Notes under the pieces: generated by a model | Databases searched by the model: none | The model's input: the letters and a program-made list of their open reading frames with translations, nothing else | What the model was told of the DNA's origin: nothing | NCBI RefSeq assembly: GCF_001544915.2 | Contig: NZ_FCOE02000051.1 | Coordinates: forward strand, 1-49,147 | Reading direction: 5' to 3' | Source of the DNA: Caballeronia pedi | Lineage (GTDB): Bacteria; Pseudomonadota; Gammaproteobacteria; Burkholderiales; Burkholderiaceae | DNA: 49,147 nucleotides | Position numbers and translations under genes: made by a program | Part shown: piece after piece, positions 42,719 to 49,147 of the stretch | Layout: each line of letters begins with the position of its first letter | Numbering within the stretch: the first letter of the stretch is position 1

Positions 42719-43593
42719 AACTGCTTCATTTCCTGCGCCAGCCGTCCGCGCTCGTCGGCGTGGTCTTGCTCGCGCTGGCGTTGTTCGCGGCGTTGTCGGC
42801 GAACCGGCTCTTTCCCGGCGATCCACTTGACATGGTCGCCGCGCCCTATCAATGGCCCGGCGCCGATCACGCGTACCCGCTCGGCACCGATCTGATGGGA
42901 CGCGATCTGCTCGCCGGACTGTTCCATGGCGCGCGCGTCTCGCTGTACGTGGGCGCGACGGTGGCCGTCATCGCGCTCGTGCTGGGCGTGCTGATCGGCG
43001 GGATCGCGGGTTATTTCGGCGGCCTCATCGACCAGACGCTGATGGCGATCACTGAGTTCTTCCAGACCGTGCCGCCGTTTCTGCTCGCGATCATCCTCGT
43101 CGCGATACTCACGCCCTCGCTTGCGACCATCGTGTTCGCGCTCGGCGTGACGGCGTGGCCGAGCATCGCGCGGCTCACGCGCGGCGAATTCATCGTGCTG
43201 CGCGAGCGCGAGTTCGTCAGCGCGAGCGTGGCGCTCGGCGCGAGCGATGCGCATCTGATCTTCATCGAAATCCTGCCGAATGCGCTGACGCCGATTCTGG
43301 TTTCGACAGCGCTGCTCGTCGCCAACGCGATCCTCTCGGAAGCGGCGCTATCGTTTCTCGGGCTCGGCGATCCGAACGTGGTGAGCTGGGGTTCGATGGT
43401 CGGCACGGGCCGCGAAGCGCTGCGCACCGCGTGGTACATGATCGCGGTGCCCGGCTCGGCGATCGCGCTGACGGTGCTGGCGCTCAACCTGCTGAGCGAT
43501 GCGCTGCATGCGGCGTTCAATCCGCGCCTGTCGAAAAATCGCCGTGACGATGCCGCGCCGCGACTGGAAGCGGTGGAAGGACTGCGCCCTTGA
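42715..43593 (+). CDS. ABC permease (DppC type)
   Basis: A 292-residue inner-membrane subunit. It shows the DppC pattern: an N-terminal helix (about 12-30), HAYPLGTDLMGRDLLAGLFHGA as the amphipathic entry segment (about 52-73), then five helices with the EAA loop FVSASVALGASDAHLIFIEI. It is translated from an ATG overlapping the previous stop. It pairs with the DppB-type permease to form the import channel. The gene ends the six-gene operon. Confidence 0.92.
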   Translation: MKLLHFLRQPSALVGVVLLALALFAALSANRLFPGDPLDMVAAPYQWPGADHAYPLGTDLMGRDLLAGLFHGARVSLYVGATVAVIALVLGVLIGGIAGYFGGLIDQTLMAITEFFQTVPPFLLAIILVAILTPSLATIVFALGVTAWPSIARLTRGEFIVLREREFVSASVALGASDAHLIFIEILPNALTPILVSTALLVANAILSEAALSFLGLGDPNVVSWGSMVGTGREALRTAWYMIAVPGSAIALTVLALNLLSDALHAAFNPRLSKNRRDDAAPRLEAVEGLRP

Positions 43594-43610
43594 ACGCGCG
43601 TGCGATTCCC

Positions 43611-43633
43611 GGCCGCGGCGCGAGGCCGCGGCC
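43611..43633. terminator. GC-rich hairpin between convergent genes
   Basis: GGCCGCGG-CGCGAGG-CCGCGGCC forms an eight-pair stem with a seven-base loop between the DppC-type stop (43593) and the MetQ-like stop (43641). It can act for both convergent genes. No T-run follows. Confidence 0.45.
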
Positions 43634-43640
43634 TGCCGCG

Positions 43641-44453
43641 TCAGTTGGCCGGCTTCGAGAAGCCCGCGAAGCGCTGATCGATCACCCGCCTGAACTCCGC
43701 CGATTGGTACGCGTTGGCGATGTCCGTCACATACGGCTTGTTCAGATCGGCCGTGCGCACCGCAACGAGGTTCAGGTAGTACGCCGGAATCTTCTCGAGC
43801 AGCAGCGCGTCCGTGAGCTTGAATCCCGCCGCGAGCGCGAAGTTGCCGTTGACGAACGCATAGTCGACGTCATCCAGCGAACGCGGCAGTTGCGCCGCTT
43901 CCAGCGGCACGAGCTTGAGCGTGTGCGGATTCGACGCAATATCGCGCTCCGACGACTTCACCGGATCGATGCCCGGTTTGAGCGTCACCCAGCCGAGTTG
44001 CTGAAGCAGGATGATTGCGCGCGCCTGGTTGGTGACGTCGTTGGGCAGCGACACGGTCGCGCCGTCCTTCAGCTCGTCGAGGCTCTTATGCTTGTGGCTA
44101 TAGAGCCCGATGGGCGCGGTCGGCACCTTCACCAGCTCCGACAGCGCGAGCCTGTGATCCGCCGAGAACTTCTTCAGATACACCTCGTGCTGGAATGCGT
44201 TGGCGTCGAGTGCGCCGTCGGCGAGCGCGAGATTCGGCTGAACATAATCGCTGAACTCGACGATCGTCACCTTGTAGCCTTCCTTCTCCAACTGCGGCTT
44301 GATACCGTAGCGAATCTGGTCCGAGTACGGACCGGCTGTCGCGCCGAAACGGATCTCCGGCTTGTTCGGATCGGCGCCGAAGGCATGCGACGCAAACGCT
44401 GCGCTCAACGCGATGGCCAGCACGCCGGCTCGCGATCGGCGAAAATTTTTCAT
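43641..44453 (-). CDS. MetQ/NlpA-family substrate-binding protein
   Basis: The 270-residue protein starts at 44453 (GGAGAG upstream) with a signal peptide cleaved after about residue 26 (HAFG-AD). It has the MetQ fold segments IRFGATAGPYSDQIR, DANAFQHEVYL and LDDVDYAFVNGNFALAAG. Classic MetQ proteins are lipoproteins with a lipobox cysteine; none is present here, so it is probably soluble in the periplasm. Family members bind D/L-methionine or related ligands. No metN or metI lies nearby; it stands alone between organosulfur genes and may serve one of their permeases or a distant one. Confidence 0.85.
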   Translation of the reverse strand: MKNFRRSRAGVLAIALSAAFASHAFGADPNKPEIRFGATAGPYSDQIRYGIKPQLEKEGYKVTIVEFSDYVQPNLALADGALDANAFQHEVYLKKFSADHRLALSELVKVPTAPIGLYSHKHKSLDELKDGATVSLPNDVTNQARAIILLQQLGWVTLKPGIDPVKSSERDIASNPHTLKLVPLEAAQLPRSLDDVDYAFVNGNFALAAGFKLTDALLLEKIPAYYLNLVAVRTADLNKPYVTDIANAYQSAEFRRVIDQRFAGFSKPAN

Positions 44454-44611
44454 AGGGCTCTCCTCTTTCGGCTCGCGCCTGCGATGGGCGCGAAGCAGTG
44501 GTCGTCGATGAAGCGTCACAAGCTTACAAACGAGCCACCAAAAGCCAAACCAACGAATCAATCTATGGTTTTCTGCATCGGCGAAACCGTCACCATCAGG
44601 AGAAAAGCGCA

Positions 44612-45787
44612 ATGAGTCGTACCGAAGACGCCGCATGGCGCGAGCCGCTGAACGCGGTATTAATTGAATGGGCGAAGACCGCCGCCGCGCGCGACAAGAC
44701 CGGTGGCACCGCTTTTCACGAACGCGACCTGCTGCGCGAGAGCGGCCTGCTCAGGCTTTCGATTCCGGTGGCGTTCGGCGGCGACGGCGCCGACTGGTCG
44801 ACGACCCTCGATGTCGTGCGCCGCATGGCGCAGGTCGACAGCTCGCTCGCGCATCTGTTCGCGTTCCATCACTTGCAACTGGCGACCATCCGTCTGTTCG
44901 GAAGCGACACGCAGAATCGCCGCTGGCTGGGCGAGACCGTCACGCAGGGCTGGTTCTGGGGCAACGCGCTCAATCCGCTCGACAAGAGCACGCGCGCCCT
45001 GCCCGATGACTCCGGCGGCTATGTGTTCGACGGCCGCAAGAGCTTCTGTTCCGGCGCGCGCGATTCGGACCAGTTGCTCGCCTCCGCATTCGACGCCGAC
45101 GGGCGCCTGCTCATCGGCGTGACGCCGACCAATCGCGCGGGCATTACCGTGCTCGACGACTGGGACAACATGGGGCAGCGTCAGACCGACAGCGGCACGG
45201 TGGTGTTCGAGCGCGTGCCCATTGCGACCGGTGAACTGCTGCTTCAGCCGGGACCGCTCTCCAGCCCGTTCGCGACGTTGCGGCCGCTGCTCGCGCAGTC
45301 GATCCTGTGTCACATCTATCTGGGCATCGGCGAAGGCGCGTTGCAGGCCGCGCGCGACGCGACGCTCGCACAGACGCGCCCGTGGATCGCATCGACCGCC
45401 GAGCGTCCCGCCGACGATCCCTACGTGCTCGCGCACTACGGCGACTTCTGGATCGCGCTCGAAGGCGCACGGCTGCTCGTCGAGCGCGCGATGCAGGCGT
45501 TCGATCACGCGTGGTCGCGCGGACTCGACCTGACCGAACAGGAACGCGGCGAAGTGGCCGTGGCGGTGGCGACATCGAAGGTGGCGGCGGCGCGCGCCGG
45601 GCTGGAGGTCGCGCATCGCATGTTCGAAGTGACGGGCGCGCGCTCGACGACGGCGGCCGCGCGCCTCGACCGCTTCTGGCGCAACGTACGCGTGCATACG
45701 TTGCACGATCCGATCGACTACAAGGTGCGCGAACTGGGCGAGTGGGCGCTCAACGGACGGATTCCGAAGCCTTCGTTTTATTCGTGA
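44612..45787 (+). CDS. Acyl-CoA dehydrogenase-like FMN enzyme (DszC/SfnB type), second copy
   Basis: A 391-residue protein with start at 44612 after AGGAGAAAAG. The plan is that of the acyl-CoA dehydrogenase superfamily: helical N-terminus with LLRLSIPVAFGGDGADW, then FDGRKSFCSGARDSDQLLA and DDWDNMGQRQTDSGTVVF, and the C-terminal RFWRNVRVHTLHDPIDYKV, which places it in the SfnB/DszC branch. It likely oxidises a sulfur compound with reduced FMN. It is divergent from the MetQ-like gene and followed by an AraC regulator after 196 bases. Confidence 0.87.
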   Translation: MSRTEDAAWREPLNAVLIEWAKTAAARDKTGGTAFHERDLLRESGLLRLSIPVAFGGDGADWSTTLDVVRRMAQVDSSLAHLFAFHHLQLATIRLFGSDTQNRRWLGETVTQGWFWGNALNPLDKSTRALPDDSGGYVFDGRKSFCSGARDSDQLLASAFDADGRLLIGVTPTNRAGITVLDDWDNMGQRQTDSGTVVFERVPIATGELLLQPGPLSSPFATLRPLLAQSILCHIYLGIGEGALQAARDATLAQTRPWIASTAERPADDPYVLAHYGDFWIALEGARLLVERAMQAFDHAWSRGLDLTEQERGEVAVAVATSKVAAARAGLEVAHRMFEVTGARSTTAAARLDRFWRNVRVHTLHDPIDYKVRELGEWALNGRIPKPSFYS

Positions 45788-45983
45788 GCGAAAACGCGGC
45801 GCCATGTTCTTGCGGCATGGCGCGCGGTCCAGCAATTGCATCGGCGGGCCGCTGCAGGGCGCTCAGGGCGGCATAGCACGGAAACGCATATGCATCGCAG
45901 GAACGCTTGTTTTGCGGGGGCGCGGCGCAACGATAAGCTGATGGCCCGCCCGCCGAACCCGCAACGCTCGCCGCGAACTCATC

Positions 45984-46940
45984 ATGACGACATCCGCCGA
46001 ACAAGCCGCCGACTGGCTGCTCTCCGGACTCGAACTGCGCAGCACGCTCTTTCACGTGGGGCGCTATTGCGGCGCGTATCGCGCATCGACAGCGGGGCAC
46101 CAGCGCGCGAGCTTTCATCTGATTCTCGAGGGCGCCTGCTGGCTTCATCTGCCCGCCAAAGCCGGGCGCGCAGCGACGAGCACGCGTCTCGTCGCGGGCG
46201 ACGCCGTGTTCCTGATGCGCGACATGGCGCATTGCCTCTCGCCCGACCCCGCCGCGCCCGGCCGCGACGATTTCGCCATGCGCATCGGCGCGATGACGCC
46301 GCTCGATGCCACGCACGCGCCGGCCGACAGCGTGGCGCTCGCCTGCGGCTTCTTCGAATTCCGCTCCGATCTGGGCGACGCCATCAACGGCCTGTTGCCC
46401 GATCACATCGTCGCGCGTCACGACGATGCGCGGCTCGCGGGCGCGCGTGCGACTTTCGATCTGATCCGTGCCGAAGCCGAGCGCACGAAAGACGCACCCT
46501 CGCCGCTCATCAATCGTCTGACCGACGTGCTGTTCTTCTACGCGCTGCGCGCCGTGGCCAGCGCGGACGATTTCGCGCCGGGTCTGTGGACGGTGATGCG
46601 GCGCGCGGAGTTCGCGCCGCTCGTCAGCGCGATCATCGAGAAACCCGGTGACGACTGGAGCACTCACGCGATGGCGGCGTTTTGCCACATGTCGCGGGCG
46701 CGCTTCTGCAAGCAGTTCGCCGAGGTTTGCGGACAGCCGCCCGCGCAGTTCGTCGCGCTGCTGCGCATGAAAGTCGCGGCGGAGATGCTGAGGCACGGTA
46801 CGTCGACCGTGAACGCGGCGGAACACGTAGGCTATCAGTCCGAGTCCGCTTTCGCGCAGGCGTTCAAGCGCATCACCGGCCTGCAGCCCGGCGCGTGCCG
46901 CCGCGAAGGCGTGGGCGCGCCTGAATCGCGCGTGCACTGA
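45984..46940 (+). CDS. AraC-family transcriptional regulator with N-terminal cupin
   Basis: A 318-residue regulator. The N-terminal half (about 15-190) is the cupin_6 ligand-sensing domain with YRASTAGHQRASFHLILEGA and a DAVFLMRDMAH turn. The C-terminal AraC DNA-binding domain (about 215-305) contains two helix-turn-helices: MAAFCHMSRARFCKQFAEVC and the signature VGYQSESAFAQAFKRITGL. It sits among organosulfur genes, where LysR-type (CysB, SsuR) or sigma-54 activators would be expected. It probably controls its neighbours, most directly the genes from 47033 on. Confidence 0.9.
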   Translation: MTTSAEQAADWLLSGLELRSTLFHVGRYCGAYRASTAGHQRASFHLILEGACWLHLPAKAGRAATSTRLVAGDAVFLMRDMAHCLSPDPAAPGRDDFAMRIGAMTPLDATHAPADSVALACGFFEFRSDLGDAINGLLPDHIVARHDDARLAGARATFDLIRAEAERTKDAPSPLINRLTDVLFFYALRAVASADDFAPGLWTVMRRAEFAPLVSAIIEKPGDDWSTHAMAAFCHMSRARFCKQFAEVCGQPPAQFVALLRMKVAAEMLRHGTSTVNAAEHVGYQSESAFAQAFKRITGLQPGACRREGVGAPESRVH

Positions 46941-47032
46941 CATGAGACGAATCCGCAGGAACGCGAGACGCTGACGCATTGCCGGGGCATGTTCGGCCAC
47001 CGACAATGAAGCTTTCCCCGTTCGAGGAAGTC

Positions 47033-47599
47033 ATGAGCCGCCTGCCCTTGCAAACCATCGAAAGCGCTCCCGAAGCAAGCCGTCCGTTCCTGCAAAAATC
47101 ACTGGCCGCCAACGGCTTTCTGCCCAACCTCGTGGCCGCGCTCGCGAATGCGCCAGTCGCGCTCGAAACGTATCTGACCGTCGGCGAAATCAACGGCAGA
47201 AGCGGCCTCACGCTGGCAGAACGCGAAGTCGTGCAGATCACCGCCGCCGCCATTCACGGCTGCGGGTTCTGTGTCGCGGGCCATACCGCCGTTGCGCTGA
47301 AGAAGGCCCAGTTGCCCGAAGCGCTCGTCGATGAAATCCGCGCCCAAGGCACGCTGTCCGATGCGCGCCTCGACGCTGTCGCCGCCTTCACGCGCGCTGT
47401 GATCGCGACGCGCGGCGCCGTCTCCGACGAGGTCCTCGCCGGCTTCAAGTCCGCTGGCTACACCGACGCAAGCGCGCTCGAAGTGATTCTCGGCGTGAGC
47501 CTCGCCACGCTTTGCAACTTCGCCAACAACCTGGCGCGCAACGAGCTGAATCCGCAGCTTGAAGCGTATCGCTGGGAACCGAAGGCGCAGGCCGCATGA
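47033..47599 (+). CDS. AhpD/carboxymuconolactone decarboxylase-like protein
   Basis: The ATG at 47033 is chosen because GAGGA sits directly upstream; the ATG at 47006 has no site. The 188-residue protein has the AhpD-type redox motif: H75, C77 and C80 in HGCGFC, with H84 and an upstream E64 as proton relay. It is helical throughout. Relatives act as peroxidase reductants or decarboxylases. Here it is coupled to an acyl-CoA dehydrogenase-like gene (ATGA overlap) and may detoxify peroxide released by the flavin monooxygenases. That role is inferred. Confidence 0.85.
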   Translation: MSRLPLQTIESAPEASRPFLQKSLAANGFLPNLVAALANAPVALETYLTVGEINGRSGLTLAEREVVQITAAAIHGCGFCVAGHTAVALKKAQLPEALVDEIRAQGTLSDARLDAVAAFTRAVIATRGAVSDEVLAGFKSAGYTDASALEVILGVSLATLCNFANNLARNELNPQLEAYRWEPKAQAA

Positions 47600-48675
47600 A
47601 CGCGACCGCCTGCTTCGAGTCGCTCGCCGCCTGGCTCGACACGCATGCGGATGCGCTCGACGCGCAAGCGTCGCGTGCATCGGACGTGCTGCCGCAACTG
47701 GTGCACGGGCGCGTGGTCGGCGTGGGCGTGCCCGAGGCGCTGGGCGGCGCGGGCGGCACGATCGCCGACGCGATCGACACCGTGGCGGCCGTCGCGGAGC
47801 ATTCTCTTACCGCTGCTTTTGTGCTCTGGGGACATCGCACGTTCATCGAGTATGTTCTGCAGAGCGACAACGACGCGTTCGACGCGGACATCTTGCCGCG
47901 CCTGCTCGATGGCGGAATCGCCGGCGCAACGGGTCTTTCGAACGCGATGAAGTATCTGTCGAACATCGAAGCATTGCAGATGCACGCGGCTCGCCACGCG
48001 GACGGCTTTGCGCTGAGCGGCGGGCTGCCGTGGATCACCAACCTGCGGCGCGAGGGCTTCATCGCGGCTGCGGCGTTCGATCACGACGACGGCTCGCCGC
48101 CTTCCATCTTCGCGATTCCACACGATAGGTCGGGCGTCGAGCGCAGCGACGATCTCGACCTCATCGGACTGCGCGCGAGCAACACGGCGGCGCTCACGGT
48201 GAAGAGCACGGTGCTCGACGCGCGTCATCGCATCACCGCCGATGCACGCAACTGGCTCGTGCGTGTGCGCCCCGCGTTTCTCGGACTGCAGTGCGGCATG
48301 TCCATCGGATTGGCGCGTAGCGCGCTGCTCGCGACGTCGCAGGCGGGCGCGGCGTCGCGTGAGTCGATCCGCGCAGAGACCGGCGCGCTCGAAGCAACGC
48401 TCGCCGAGCAGACCCTTCGATTGAAGCAGGGCGTCGTCGACGGAACCTTCTTCGAACGCCCCGCCGCGCTGTTCGAACTGCGGATCGCGCTCGTCGAAAC
48501 GGTCACGCGCGCGCTGTCGCTCGAAGTGCAGGCGAGCGGCGGACGCGGCTATCTGCGCAATCAGGGCGGCACCGCGCGGCGCGTGCGCGAGGCGTCGTTC
48601 ATTCCGATCGTCACGCCGAGCCTCGTGCAATTGAAAGCGCAACTGGCGCAACAGCGCCTCGCGAGCGCTGCATGA
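47596..48675 (+). CDS. Acyl-CoA dehydrogenase-like protein, third copy
   Basis: A 359-residue protein with the N-terminal segment VVGVGVPEALGGAGGTIADA, a middle with FALSGGLPWITNLRREGF, and a C-terminal helical bundle with LEVQASGGRGYLRNQGG. It is shorter and more divergent than the other two family members in the cluster. It starts inside the AhpD-like stop and ends inside the next gene, so the three form one translational unit. The flavin ligand and substrate are not determinable here; an organosulfur role is inferred from the coupled transporter ATPase. Confidence 0.8.
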   Translation: MNATACFESLAAWLDTHADALDAQASRASDVLPQLVHGRVVGVGVPEALGGAGGTIADAIDTVAAVAEHSLTAAFVLWGHRTFIEYVLQSDNDAFDADILPRLLDGGIAGATGLSNAMKYLSNIEALQMHAARHADGFALSGGLPWITNLRREGFIAAAAFDHDDGSPPSIFAIPHDRSGVERSDDLDLIGLRASNTAALTVKSTVLDARHRITADARNWLVRVRPAFLGLQCGMSIGLARSALLATSQAGAASRESIRAETGALEATLAEQTLRLKQGVVDGTFFERPAALFELRIALVETVTRALSLEVQASGGRGYLRNQGGTARRVREASFIPIVTPSLVQLKAQLAQQRLASAA

Positions 48676-49147
48676 TGCGCTCCGGTAAGCGCGGCGCACA
48701 CATCGACGCGAGCGGCATCATGCTGCGTTACGCGACGCGCAGCGTGCTGAGCGGTGTCGATCTGAGCGTCGCGCCCGGCGAGCTCGTCGCGCTGCTCGGG
48801 CCGAGCGGCTGCGGCAAGTCATCGCTGTTGCGGATCATCGCCGGATTGACGCGGCCGAGTTCGGGCAACGTGCGCATCGATGGCGAGGCCGTCGGCGGCC
48901 CGCGCTCGGACGTCGCGCTCGCGTTTCAGGACCCGTGCCTGCTGCCGTGGCTCACCGTCGAGCGCAACGTCGCCTTCGGGCTGACGTTCGCGCGGCAGCC
49001 GCATCTCGCGCGCGCGAGCCGCAAGGCGCGCGTCACAGCGGCGCTCCAGGCCGTGGGGCTCGAACATGCGCGTAGCTGGCTGCCCGCGCAACTGAGCGGC
49101 GGCATGGCGCAGCGTGTGGCGCTCGCGCGCAGTCTCGCGCGCGAGCC
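48672..49147 (+). CDS. ABC transporter ATP-binding protein (SsuB type), cut by the window end
   Basis: The first 158 codons of an ATPase: Walker A GPSGCGKSS (43-51), Q-loop Q86, the sulfonate/nitrate-type PWLTVERNVAFGL segment, and the signature LSGGMAQR (141-148). The sequence ends before Walker B. The ATG overlaps the preceding stop. It begins a second nitrate/sulfonate/taurine-type transporter, whose permease and binding protein are expected beyond 49147. Confidence 0.88.
   Translation, partial: MMRSGKRGAHIDASGIMLRYATRSVLSGVDLSVAPGELVALLGPSGCGKSSLLRIIAGLTRPSSGNVRIDGEAVGGPRSDVALAFQDPCLLPWLTVERNVAFGLTFARQPHLARASRKARVTAALQAVGLEHARSWLPAQLSGGMAQRVALARSLARE

Overview
The window reads as chromosome or megaplasmid sequence from a GC-rich betaproteobacterium, most likely Burkholderiaceae of the Paraburkholderia/Caballeronia type. 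This is inferred from codon use and from the gene repertoire: GntP permease and CoA-transferase catabolic genes, a bcsABC cellulose operon, and stacked organosulfur-scavenging genes. No rRNA, tRNA, CRISPR array or transposase was recognised.

Region 1 (1-7.7 kb) is an accessory block. It opens with a broken periplasmic binding-protein gene that ends abruptly against an AI-2E-family permease. It also holds a proline-rich lipoprotein with two repeats, a decayed CHASE3-like membrane sensor, and a tight four-gene operon on the minus strand: metallophosphatase, MFS permease, ArsB-like pump and YdcZ-type DMT protein. Third codon positions here look less GC-biased than in the rest of the window. A 39-bp near-perfect dyad lies upstream of the operon. 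A chemotaxis receptor (7957-9531) follows.

Region 2 (9.6-19.8 kb) is a minus-strand catabolic operon facing an IclR regulator. In transcription order it encodes an aldehyde dehydrogenase, a type III CoA-transferase, a thiamine-diphosphate enzyme of the acetolactate synthase/benzoylformate decarboxylase type, a beta-hydroxyacid dehydrogenase, a cupin, a DUF1330 protein, an SDR and finally a GntP permease. The likely theme is uptake and breakdown of a hydroxy- or oxo-acid through decarboxylation, oxidation and CoA activation. The substrate cannot be read from sequence.

Region 3 (20.2-27.5 kb) is a compact cellulose operon, bcsA-bcsB-bcsC. BcsA carries a PilZ c-di-GMP switch, BcsC is short for its family, and no bcsZ lies between B and C.

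Region 4 (28.3 kb to the end) is a dense organosulfur-scavenging supercluster. One minus-strand operon has a TauD-type dioxygenase, an SsuABC/TauABC-type transporter, and, translationally coupled to it, a fumarate/APS-reductase-type flavoprotein with a two-cluster ferredoxin. Facing it are a DszA-like flavin monooxygenase and then a six-gene operon: DszC/SfnB-like oxidase, second LLM monooxygenase, fused DppD-DppF ATPase, Tat-type DppA-like binding protein and two permeases. An orphan MetQ-like protein, two more DszC/acyl-CoA-dehydrogenase-like enzymes, an AraC regulator, an AhpD-like protein and a second SsuB-like ATPase (cut by the window end) complete it. No flavin reductase for the FMN-dependent monooxygenases is visible in the window.

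The flavoprotein-ferredoxin pair inside the organosulfur operon is the best candidate for an undercharacterised system. The IclR-controlled catabolic operon is the second.
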